Shown piece by piece: positions 27,258 through 34,856 of a DNA stretch of 44,816 nucleotides. The position numbers and the translations under genes are program-made. The stretch's first letter is position 1, and every line of letters begins with the position of its first letter. The stretch lies in assembly GCF_000348905.1 (NCBI RefSeq), contig NZ_AOFT01000020.1, positions 1 to 44,816 of the forward strand, written 5' to 3'. This DNA comes from Bhargavaea cecembensis DSE10. GTDB lineage: Bacteria > Bacillota > Bacilli > Bacillales_A > Planococcaceae. A model generated the notes under the pieces. It searched no databases. It was given only the letters and a program-made list of their open reading frames with translations, and was not told where the DNA came from.

Positions 27258-28053
27258 ATTCGTTCAGCTTCATTCTGATATGCTGCATGAGGACGTCGGC
27301 GATGTCTACATCACTCGTTTCATAGAGTGATCTGGCGCCGACGGGGTCCTCGATTTCGTTGAGGAGGAAGCCTCCGTCGGGGAGGAGGAGGAAGTCGACG
27401 CCGATGTAGTCGCTTTTCAGGGCGCGGGCGATGCGCTGGGCGGCGCGTACCATGTCGGCTGACGGCATATGCGGGTCGACGCGGCCGCCGAGTGTGTAGT
27501 TGGATTTGAATCCGGAGCTGCCGGTGCGCTTGACGGCGCCGGCGAGTTCGTTGCCGACCATGAACAGGCGGACGTCGGCGGCGCCGGATTCGATAAAGGG
27601 CTGGCCGATGATGCGGCGGTCCATGAAGCGGGTGAAGAACCAGCCGGCTTCCATTTCGTCGAGGACGCGGGCGACTTCGACGCCGCCGTGGCCGTCGACG
27701 GTTTTCAGCACCGCAGGATAGCTGTCCAGCTCGTCCGGGCTTTCGACAAGGCGGCTCGGGACCGCGGGGACCCCCATGAATGTCGCCAGCTGGAAGGTTG
27801 CGAACTTATCGTTGGCGATCTGGTTGATCTTTGCGCGGTTAAACAGCCGGTGGCCGGCATGTTCAAGTTCGCGTGCGAGTTTCGGGTTCCGCTCACGGAA
27901 GATGACGAAGTCCGCATCCGGAGACAGGTCTTCCGGGTACATCGACAGGGTCAGCAGCATGCCCGCCCGCTCGGCAGCCAGCTTCAGTAGCTTGATGAAG
28001 GCGACGTTGCGGGCTGCCTCATCCGGACGGTAATAAACGATTCCATGCTTCAT
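27256..28053 (-). CDS. RimK-like ATP-grasp protein (second of pair)
   Basis: A 265-residue ATP-grasp protein. The nucleotide-binding core is visible in VLKTVDGHGGVEVARV, and GVDFLLLPDGGFLLNEIEDP occupies the position of the metal-binding strand. In RimK-type ligases that strand normally reads E-x-N; here it reads NEIEDP, so the Asn is replaced. That may mean altered metal binding or a changed role. ATP-grasp ligases join a carboxylate to an amine using ATP. The gene starts inside the stop of the upstream partner (28050-28053), so the pair is translationally coupled and probably works together. Substrate unknown. It ends at the hairpin beside the NERD repeat array. Confidence 0.8.
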   Translation of the reverse strand: MKHGIVYYRPDEAARNVAFIKLLKLAAERAGMLLTLSMYPEDLSPDADFVIFRERNPKLARELEHAGHRLFNRAKINQIANDKFATFQLATFMGVPAVPSRLVESPDELDSYPAVLKTVDGHGGVEVARVLDEMEAGWFFTRFMDRRIIGQPFIESGAADVRLFMVGNELAGAVKRTGSSGFKSNYTLGGRVDPHMPSADMVRAAQRIARALKSDYIGVDFLLLPDGGFLLNEIEDPVGARSLYETSDVDIADVLMQHIRMKLNE

Positions 28054-28916
28054 TGGAGTTTCTCCAGTATGTATTCGATCATCGCGTCGGCCACGTTGAT
28101 GCCGGTCACGTTATAGATGTTTCTGATATGTGCGGCGGCATTGACTTCGCAGACGAGCGGCCTGCCGCCCGGTCCGAACAGGAGGTCGACACCCGCAAAC
28201 TCCGCTCCGACCGCCCGGGCAGCATCCAGCGCAACCTCCCGCTGCTCATCACTCAGCTCCACGGGCTCCGCGACACCGCCGTTTGTGATATTCGCCCGGA
28301 AGTCGGTCTCTGAGTGCCGGTACATCGCCGCGACGATCCGGTTGCCGACCGTGTTCACCCGGATGTCGCGGCCCCGGCTAGAAGCGATGAATTCCTGAAA
28401 GACGAAGTCGACGCCGCGAAGGGATTCCACTTTCTCGAAAAACGCCTCCTCCGTCTCGATCAGGTACACCTTCGCACCGAACGAGCCGTGGCCTTCCTTG
28501 ATGATCATCGGCAGCCCGAAATCGGCAAGCACCCGCTCGAAATACCCGGTCCCCGAGATCGAGAAGTTCGGATAGACCTTCGGGGCAATCACTGTCCGCG
28601 GCATCGGGATCCCCGACTGGGCGAGCCTGATGTACTGCTTCGCTTTATTGTCACACGTCTCGATCACTTCCGGATCGTTGAATACCGGTATGCCGGATGC
28701 CTTTAGCCAGGTGGCCAGCAGGATATCTTTGTCCAGGAACACGACGAATGAAGGCGGCGCGCCGATGCCGCGCTGCAGATCCATCATCACCTCATAGTTT
28801 TTCCGGATTTCTGCCCGGACCCCTGCGCGTTCCGCCGCCTCGGCGACAAGACGTGCCTGGTCCGCAAACTTATCCGATATGAGGCTGCCATTATAAATGA
28901 CCCAACAACTCTTCAT
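28050..28916 (-). CDS. RimK-family ATP-grasp ligase (first of pair)
   Basis: A 288-residue protein with the full RimK-type ATP-grasp layout: a pre-ATP-grasp N-terminal domain (about 1-95), then FGLPMIIKEGHGSFGAKVYL, FQEFIASSRGRDIRVNTVGN, the arginine segment SETDFRANITNGG, and the metal site GVDLLFGPGGRPLVCEVNA. All catalytic features seen in alpha-L-glutamate ligases are present, but the acceptor cannot be told from sequence: a protein tail, a peptide or a small cofactor are all possible. GTGGAGGAAGAGCG precedes the ATG on the minus strand. It is divergent from folC, with only 76 bp between them. Confidence 0.85.
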   Translation of the reverse strand: MKSCWVIYNGSLISDKFADQARLVAEAAERAGVRAEIRKNYEVMMDLQRGIGAPPSFVVFLDKDILLATWLKASGIPVFNDPEVIETCDNKAKQYIRLAQSGIPMPRTVIAPKVYPNFSISGTGYFERVLADFGLPMIIKEGHGSFGAKVYLIETEEAFFEKVESLRGVDFVFQEFIASSRGRDIRVNTVGNRIVAAMYRHSETDFRANITNGGVAEPVELSDEQREVALDAARAVGAEFAGVDLLFGPGGRPLVCEVNAAAHIRNIYNVTGINVADAMIEYILEKLQ

Positions 28917-28992
28917 CGCTCTTCCTCCACTTAAACCGCGCTCTACGCTAAAATGAATTCATCACATAGTTTACCACACGGAGGAGACGGCT

Positions 28993-30177
28993 TTGATTCC
29001 AAAACTGGATTTGTATCAAAAGAAGCACGAACTGATGAGCGCGGATGAGATCCGCCCGGGGCTGGAGGCGATGGAAGAAGCGCTCACAAAGCTTGGCCAC
29101 CCGGAGCGCGGACCGCGGTTTATCCATGTCTCCGGGACGAACGGCAAGGGCTCGACAGTGGCGTTCATGGAATCGATTGCACGCGCACACGGTCTCCGGA
29201 CGGGATCATTCACGTCTCCTGCCATGATCGACCTCCACGACCAGATCCGGCTTGACGGCAGGCCGATCACGGAAAAAGAAGCCGACTCGGCCTTTGCCGA
29301 AATGAAGAAAGCCGGGATCTCGGGTCTGCTCACGGATTTCGAGCTGCTGACAGCCGCGGCATTCATTATATTCAACAACCACAGGCCGGATCTCGTTTTC
29401 CTTGAGGCCGGCATGGGCGGGCGATTCGACAGCACGAATGTCGTCGAGCCCGAAGCATCCGTGATCACATCGATCGGCCTGGACCACACCGGCTTCCTCG
29501 GCGACACCATAAAAGAGATTGCCTGGCACAAAGCCGGGATTTTGAAGCCCGGCAAACCGGGGATCATCGGGCCGCTCCAACCTGAAGCGCTGTATGAAGT
29601 CACTCGGGCCGCAAATGAAGCCGGCGCACCGGTCTTCATCTATGGCAGCGACTTTACCGCAATCCCCGGTATCCGTCCGGGTCTATCCGGTCCCCACCAG
29701 GAAGTGAACCTGGCGCTCGCCGCTGAAGCACTAAAGGCGGCGGGGGTTCCCATCGAACCGGAAAAACTGAAGACAGGGGCGGAATCCGCTTTTCTCCCAG
29801 GAAGGTTCGAGGAAATCCGGCCGAACGTTTTCCTGGACGGTGCCCATAACCCGGCTGCGTCAGAAGCGCTCGTCCATACCGTCAAAGATAGATTCGGCCA
29901 GGAGGCGAAGGTCCGTTTCATGGTCGGCATGCTCGAAAGAAAGGATTACCGGAGCGTGATTCGGATACTCGAACCGGTCGCGCATTCGTTTATCTTCCTT
30001 GACTTCGACCATCAGGACGCGGCACCCGCACAACTTCTTGCAGCCTGCACAGATATCCCGTCTAAGCAGATAAAAGCGGCGCAGATTCCGCAGGGCAGAT
30101 GGGCCCATGAGGATCTGCCGCTGGTCGTGACCGGCTCACTATACCTTCTGTCGGAACTCCGTCCGCATTTCCTATAA
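28993..30177 (+). CDS. folC: folylpolyglutamate synthase / dihydrofolate synthase
   Basis: Adds glutamate to dihydropteroate and reduced folates. It has 394 residues, a little shorter than the usual 420-430. The P-loop HVSGTNGKGSTVAFM, the TGSFTSPAMIDLHDQIRLDG segment, SIGLDHTGFLGDTIKEIAWH with KAGILKPGKPG, and DGAHNPAASEAL are all present, so it should be active. The shortening lies mostly between the Mur-ligase-like central and C-terminal domains. The start is TTG at 28993 with GGAGGAGA upstream. In B. subtilis folC also follows valS; here the NERD gene and the ATP-grasp pair are inserted between them. Confidence 0.94.
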   Translation: MIPKLDLYQKKHELMSADEIRPGLEAMEEALTKLGHPERGPRFIHVSGTNGKGSTVAFMESIARAHGLRTGSFTSPAMIDLHDQIRLDGRPITEKEADSAFAEMKKAGISGLLTDFELLTAAAFIIFNNHRPDLVFLEAGMGGRFDSTNVVEPEASVITSIGLDHTGFLGDTIKEIAWHKAGILKPGKPGIIGPLQPEALYEVTRAANEAGAPVFIYGSDFTAIPGIRPGLSGPHQEVNLALAAEALKAAGVPIEPEKLKTGAESAFLPGRFEEIRPNVFLDGAHNPAASEALVHTVKDRFGQEAKVRFMVGMLERKDYRSVIRILEPVAHSFIFLDFDHQDAAPAQLLAACTDIPSKQIKAAQIPQGRWAHEDLPLVVTGSLYLLSELRPHFL

Positions 30178-30199
30178 TTTTTTGAAAATTACGGGGACA

Positions 30200-30229
30200 T
30201 TGATTCAAAGATTTGGTAAAGTATTTAAT
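30200..30229 (+). promoter_or_regulatory. promoter of the GGDEF gene pair
   Basis: TTGATT (30200-30205), an 18-bp spacer and TTTAAT (30224-30229). The -10 overlaps the palindrome at 30225-30241. Confidence 0.65.
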
Positions 30230-30241
30230 AGTGACTATTAA
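30225..30241. promoter_or_regulatory. perfect 17-bp palindrome at the GGDEF promoter
   Basis: TTAATAGTGACTATTAA has 8-bp arms around a central G and overlaps the -10. It looks like the operator of a dimeric repressor. It does not match the Fur/PerR, MntR, FapR, LexA or FadR sites I know. Confidence 0.6.
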
Positions 30242-30265
30242 TTGGACAGCGGGAGGGGGAACGGG

Positions 30266-31969
30266 ATGGTTCGGTTCGGAAAGCACATACGGCTGGCGGT
30301 CCCGGTTGCCTGGCTGCTCACGGTTCCGGCGGGATTCGCATGGCTTTGGCAAATCAGGGAACCGCTTGACCCCGGACACATCCCGATTTTTGCCGTGGCC
30401 ACACTGCTCGCGATGTTGGCTGTGTATTTTCCTGTCAGCCGGAACGGAATGCCATTGACTCTTGTCGGCTGGCTGACCCTGCCGGCATTTTTTCTCGGCG
30501 GGATCTTTGTTGAGGCGGTCATGATGCAGCTGGCACTGCTGGCTGCCGTTCCCGGAAACAGAAAAAGTCCGGATCCGCTGCAGCGGTTTTTCTTTAATTC
30601 GCTTATGTTCTTCGTACTGTCTGTCGCATCAGGCGCCGCTTTTTATGCAACGGGCGGCATCACAAAGGGGATGGGCTTTTCGGATCTCGCACTTCCTGCT
30701 GCCGTCTACCTGGCCGTCCATACATCAGGAAATATCGGCTTTGTCCGGCTTTATCAGAAGCTGATCGGGAACCCGTATCCGTTCCGGTTCAGACTGATCA
30801 GGCAGGATCTGGTATCGGCGCTGGTTGTGCTTCCCTATGCGCTGTCCGGTTATTATCTGTACCTTGCCATCGGCCCGGTGAGCCTGCCGGTCCTGGCCGT
30901 TCCGTTTTTCAGCATCATCTTCCTGCTGCGCCTGTACGACACGACCGAGCGGGTCAATGACATGCTGGCCAAAGCGGCAGAACTCGGGCACGGGATGTCC
31001 GGCAAACTGACCCAGACGGAGGTGCTGGACCTGTTCGTCAGGAAAGTGCCGGAGCTGCTGCCTGTGGATTTTCTCTATATCTATGACGTCAGGAACGGAC
31101 GTATTGAACCACTGAAGCTAGTGGAGAACGGGGAAGTGCTTTCCGGCGCTTGGCAGCGCAGGGACGCCGACACGGGAATCGGCTCCATGGTCTACCATTC
31201 ACCGAAGGGCCGGTTGTACGGAAGCCGGGATGGATGGGAGGTTTTTGTAAACGGTTCCATCCATCCGGAGGCGGAAAGTCTGATCGGTGTCCACATTATC
31301 CGCAACAAAACGGTGGAAGGTGTGATCACGGTCATGTCCAAGCGACCGTATGCCTATGAAGAGTCCCAGCTACGTGTGCTGGAGCTGCTCGGATCCTATC
31401 TGGCGGTGGCCCTGGAAAAAGCACGGCATGTGCAGAAAACGGTGCAGGAAAGCGAGCGGTGCGCACTCACAGGGCTGTATAACTACCGTTACATGGAGAC
31501 GACGCTCCACAGGGAAATGGAAAAGGTGAACAGCGGCAGGGCCGACGGGCTTTCCTGTGTCATGCTCGATATTGACCATTTCAAGAAAATCAATGACATC
31601 CACGGGCATCATGGCGGAAACAGGGTACTGGCCGAATTTGCCCTGCTGCTTCAGGAACGTTCGGACCCGTCCTGGACGGTCAGCCGCTACGGCGGAGAGG
31701 AGTTTGTCGTCCTCTTGCCCGGAGTGATGAAGGATGAGGCCATCGCCTTTGCAGAAGCATTCCGCAGTGAAGTGGAGCATCATGCCTTCACGGTGGAATC
31801 AAACGGAGAAGCTGCCCCTGCGATGATTCCGGTCACTGTCAGCATCGGTGTGGCAACAGCGCCTGCAGACGGTGACAGCGCCCTGGGGCTGATCCGGAAT
31901 GCCGACCGGGCACTTTACACGGGAGCCAAGCAGGTCGGCCGGAACAAAGTGGCCGCCTATACGGGATAA
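30266..31969 (+). CDS. membrane GAF-GGDEF protein, probable diguanylate cyclase 1
   Basis: A 567-residue protein with about seven membrane segments over the first 220 residues, a GAF-like sensory domain (about 245-395), and a GGDEF domain. The catalytic loop is an intact GGEEF at 476-480 in SRYGGEEFVVLLPG, and the substrate segment reads MLDIDHFKKINDIHGHHGGN, so cyclic-di-GMP synthesis is expected. The RxxD inhibitory site normally found just ahead of the loop is missing. The start at 30266 follows GGGAGGGGG; an in-frame TTG at 30242 is upstream of it. The second, similar protein follows after 19 bp. Neighbouring pilus genes suggest it controls the pilus. Confidence 0.85.
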   Translation: MVRFGKHIRLAVPVAWLLTVPAGFAWLWQIREPLDPGHIPIFAVATLLAMLAVYFPVSRNGMPLTLVGWLTLPAFFLGGIFVEAVMMQLALLAAVPGNRKSPDPLQRFFFNSLMFFVLSVASGAAFYATGGITKGMGFSDLALPAAVYLAVHTSGNIGFVRLYQKLIGNPYPFRFRLIRQDLVSALVVLPYALSGYYLYLAIGPVSLPVLAVPFFSIIFLLRLYDTTERVNDMLAKAAELGHGMSGKLTQTEVLDLFVRKVPELLPVDFLYIYDVRNGRIEPLKLVENGEVLSGAWQRRDADTGIGSMVYHSPKGRLYGSRDGWEVFVNGSIHPEAESLIGVHIIRNKTVEGVITVMSKRPYAYEESQLRVLELLGSYLAVALEKARHVQKTVQESERCALTGLYNYRYMETTLHREMEKVNSGRADGLSCVMLDIDHFKKINDIHGHHGGNRVLAEFALLLQERSDPSWTVSRYGGEEFVVLLPGVMKDEAIAFAEAFRSEVEHHAFTVESNGEAAPAMIPVTVSIGVATAPADGDSALGLIRNADRALYTGAKQVGRNKVAAYTG

Positions 31970-31988
31970 AGACGGGGGAGTGAATCTG

Positions 31989-33683
31989 ATGAGAATCGGG
32001 AAGGGGGAGCGGGTTTCACTGCCGCTGGTCTGGCTGCTGCTCGTGCCGGGCGGCATGGCCATGCTCTGGCAGCTTGGCCGTGGCGTCGATGACTGGATCG
32101 CCTATACGATCATGGCGGCTGCCGCCGTTGTCACCGGGCTTTTTCCGCTGGAGTTCAGAAACATTACCGTCTCATTCCAGCAGTGGCTGCTGATTGCGAT
32201 CTTCCTCAGGTTCGGGGCAGGCGCCGAAGCGCTGGCTTCACAGCTGGTCGTGCTCGCATCTGTCCTTTTCACTAAGTCGGCGCTGCCTCCGGTCCATCGC
32301 TTTGTGATCAATTCACTGATTTTCTTTTTCTCGTCCGTTTTTGCGGCGGGTGTGTTCTTTCTTGCGGGCGGGGTGACCGGCAGTATGTCCGTTCCCCATA
32401 TAATCGGCTTTGGGCTGCTTTATATGATGGCGCACCTTGCGGCCAACCATCTCTGCATGCTGGCCGACTCCAAACTGTTCGGAAGGCCGTACCATTTCCG
32501 GTCCAGGGAAACGGTGTGGGATGCGGCATCGCTTCTCGTCATTTTCCCATTCGGAATCGCGGCTTACTTCCTGGAACGTTCATACGGACCCGGAGGCCTT
32601 TTTCCGATCCTGATCCCGTTTTTTATCGCGCTGCTGTTCGCGGCCCGATACAACACGAGCGAAGGGGTAAACCGGAGGCTCAGATCGGCCTCGAAAACGG
32701 GTTATGAACTCGCTGGCCGGCTCAACAGCGAGGAACTGATCCGGCTATTCATCCATAGGATCCGCCAGTCGCAGGGTGCGGACATCGTCTATCTGGTCGA
32801 TTCAGCGGAGGGACGGTTGCTTGCCACAAGTGCATGGGAGGAAGATGCGCTTACGGAGAACCCGCGTCATCTTTTGATCACGGAGAGTGCCGGGAGTTAC
32901 CTTGACAGGGTAGAGGCATCGGTTTTCGGCACTGCAAGGGAATGGCAGCGCGAATTGCCGTTCGGCTTACCGGAGGGAATCGAGAGTGTGATGGTCGCCC
33001 CTCTCCTGAACGAAGACCAGCTGACCGGTTATGTGGTGGCGGGGGCATACAGGCGCCACCTGTTTGCCAGGGAGGACGTCCAGATTTTCGACCTGCTGTG
33101 CACCCACTTCACCGTGTCGCTGGAAAAGGCGAGGTATGTCGAGACCGCCGCTTCGCACAGCGAACGCTGTCCATTGACCGGGATGCACAATTACAGATGG
33201 CTGGAGAGCGAACTCGAGCGCCGGGTAAGCAATGTGAACGGCGGTGTGCTCAGCCGGCTGTCGCTCATCATTTTGGATATCGACCACTTTAAGCGGCTGA
33301 ACGACACATACGGCCATCAGAGCGGGAACGATATCCTTGTCAGTCTGGCGGCCATCCTCGAGAAGGAAACGGAGGGAAAGGGCCACGCCGCCCGGTTCGG
33401 CGGTGAAGAATTTGTCATCCTGCTGCCGGGATGGTGGAAGGAAGAGGCCGTCGGTTTTGCAGAACGGCTGCGGAAGTACATTGAACACTCAGTGTTCGAA
33501 ATCCGGCCGGACCTCGGGGATGAGCGGACAAAGGAGTTCGTCAGCATCACCGCAAGCTTCGGCGTCGCAAGCGTTCCCGAAGATACGGACGAGCCGATGG
33601 ATCTGCTCAGAAATGCCGACCGTGCGCTTTATGTCGGAGGAAAACAGTCGGGGAGAAATAAGGTTGGCGTATACCAAGTGTGA
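31989..33683 (+). CDS. membrane GAF-GGDEF protein, probable diguanylate cyclase 2
   Basis: A 564-residue protein with the same layout as the preceding gene (membrane region, GAF-like domain, GGDEF) and clear similarity to it (compare opening segments VAWLLTVPAGFAWLWQ and VWLLLVPGGMAMLWQL), pointing to a tandem duplication followed by divergence. The GGEEF loop is at 471-475 in ARFGGEEFVILLPG, and the metal site reads ILDIDHFKRLNDTYGHQSGN; it lacks the RxxD inhibitory site. The start at 31989 follows GGGGGAG; an in-frame ATG at 31899 lies inside the first gene. Two different sensory halves may respond to different signals. A terminator follows. Confidence 0.85.
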   Translation: MRIGKGERVSLPLVWLLLVPGGMAMLWQLGRGVDDWIAYTIMAAAAVVTGLFPLEFRNITVSFQQWLLIAIFLRFGAGAEALASQLVVLASVLFTKSALPPVHRFVINSLIFFFSSVFAAGVFFLAGGVTGSMSVPHIIGFGLLYMMAHLAANHLCMLADSKLFGRPYHFRSRETVWDAASLLVIFPFGIAAYFLERSYGPGGLFPILIPFFIALLFAARYNTSEGVNRRLRSASKTGYELAGRLNSEELIRLFIHRIRQSQGADIVYLVDSAEGRLLATSAWEEDALTENPRHLLITESAGSYLDRVEASVFGTAREWQRELPFGLPEGIESVMVAPLLNEDQLTGYVVAGAYRRHLFAREDVQIFDLLCTHFTVSLEKARYVETAASHSERCPLTGMHNYRWLESELERRVSNVNGGVLSRLSLIILDIDHFKRLNDTYGHQSGNDILVSLAAILEKETEGKGHAARFGGEEFVILLPGWWKEEAVGFAERLRKYIEHSVFEIRPDLGDERTKEFVSITASFGVASVPEDTDEPMDLLRNADRALYVGGKQSGRNKVGVYQV

Positions 33684-33707
33684 CCGGACCGGGCAACCGG
33701 TCTTTTT
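33682..33707 (+). terminator. terminator of the GGDEF pair
   Basis: GACCGG (33682-33687) pairs with CCGGTC (33697-33702), followed by five T residues. It directly overlaps the stop of the second GGDEF gene. Confidence 0.7.
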
Positions 33708-33741
33708 GTGTGTCGAAACATCGACACTGGGGAAAAGGAAA

Positions 33742-33770
33742 ATGACAACAACTGTCGAATGCAGGATAAT
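33742..33770 (+). promoter_or_regulatory. promoter of the type IV pilus cluster
   Basis: ATGACA (33742-33747), 17 bp, GATAAT (33765-33770), each one base from consensus. It lies 31 bp ahead of the first prepilin gene. Confidence 0.75.
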
Positions 33771-33801
33771 AAGAGAATCATAGAGTCGGGGAGGGCGGAG
33801 G

Positions 33802-34299
33802 ATGAACATACGGGCTTTCAAGAGGAATGAACAGGGCCTGACACTTGTGGAAATCCTCGCCACACTCGTGATCATCGGCATCGTCTTTATCGGCATCATG
33901 GCCATCTTCCCGCAGATGACGTTCTTTAATGAACGGACGGAAGTGAAATTGGATGCGATGAGCATTGCAAGGGCTGAAATCGAATTGGTCAAACAGGTGC
34001 AGGTGCAATCTTTTGATACGAACATCGGCACGGAACTTGAGGAAATTCATCCGGATGTGGAAGTAGTCAATTCGACGGCCGGTTCATCGGGAGAAATCAT
34101 CCTTTCCTATCAGTTGCCAAATGGATACTATGTGGAAGCTTTTATCTATCCTGCTGAGGAAGACGAACAGTTTCATCCCGTTTATCTTCATCAGGTGCAT
34201 CTCGTTGTCATGGAAGGTGGCACATCAAGGAAAATGTCAGAAACATATGCCTATCTTGAAATAGAGTACCCACCGGATGTGGCAGAGGAAAGTATATGA
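33802..34299 (+). CDS. type IV pilus minor prepilin (PilV/GspI-like)
   Basis: A 165-residue class III signal protein. The leader is 12 residues, cleaved after G12 in NEQG/LTLVEILATLV, with Glu at mature position 5 and a hydrophobic N-terminal helix. The remainder is a small pilin-like globular domain. GGGCGGAGG precedes the ATG. It is the first gene of the pilus operon, and the next starts inside its stop codon. Minor pilins of this type prime pilus assembly; the family assignment is by layout, not by close similarity. The region is visibly AT-richer than the housekeeping genes. Confidence 0.85.
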   Translation: MNIRAFKRNEQGLTLVEILATLVIIGIVFIGIMAIFPQMTFFNERTEVKLDAMSIARAEIELVKQVQVQSFDTNIGTELEEIHPDVEVVNSTAGSSGEIILSYQLPNGYYVEAFIYPAEEDEQFHPVYLHQVHLVVMEGGTSRKMSETYAYLEIEYPPDVAEESI

Positions 34300-34856
34300 T
34301 GAAGAAAATTCAAGAACAAAAAGGAATGACTTTAGTAGAACTGATTGCTGCACTGGCATTGGCGGGGATGGTAGTGGTCATTATTATGACGATTTTCTCC
34401 ATCGGTACGAGGTATCAGTCTCTTGAAACGAACAATCTCGCCATGCAGCAGGAAATGAATCTGACGATATCACGGATCACACAAATCCATCGCTCAGGCG
34501 CATGCTATGCAATTGCACAAAAAGACAATGGCATTGAAATCATAACCTTTTCCCGGGAGTTGGACGACAACCGTAATGAGCTGAGGGATGGTCAATGCAC
34601 AACATCGACAAAGAGCAGCTCCACTTACAGCAGCGAGGATTACGGTCTGGGCATTTGCAGAGTGAGTCTGCAAGACACAAAAACCGTCTGTGAAAATATG
34701 AATTCCGATACAATCATCGACCCACAAAGGGAAAACCTGAGGGCTCGAATCACGTTGAAAGACGGAAATTATAAAGAATTGGTTCAGGAAACAACGTTTT
34801 CCCGGTTCAAGGAGGAGGGCAGCAATGAAGAGGACAGCACAGAATCCACTCCGTGA
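34296..34856 (+). CDS. type IV pilus minor prepilin (PilW/GspJ-like)
   Basis: A 186-residue prepilin with a 10-residue leader cleaved after G10 in EQKG/MTLVELIAALALAG, and Glu at mature position 5. The C-terminal domain contains two cysteine pairs that could form disulfides (around QCTTST, GLGICR and KTVCEN). It overlaps the previous gene by 4 bp and the next by 32 bp, so the three minor pilins form one translational unit. Confidence 0.85.
   Translation: MMKKIQEQKGMTLVELIAALALAGMVVVIIMTIFSIGTRYQSLETNNLAMQQEMNLTISRITQIHRSGACYAIAQKDNGIEIITFSRELDDNRNELRDGQCTTSTKSSSTYSSEDYGLGICRVSLQDTKTVCENMNSDTIIDPQRENLRARITLKDGNYKELVQETTFSRFKEEGSNEEDSTESTP

Noticed and set aside
27082-27330. Small frame reading ERS-x4 heptapeptides across the right repeat array
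   Set aside because: The heptad pattern is a direct result of the 21-bp period; it has no ribosome binding site and runs into the terminator.
27469-27990. Plus-strand frame opposite the ATP-grasp gene
   Set aside because: No known domain; the minus-strand gene has clear ATP-grasp motifs and coupled translation.
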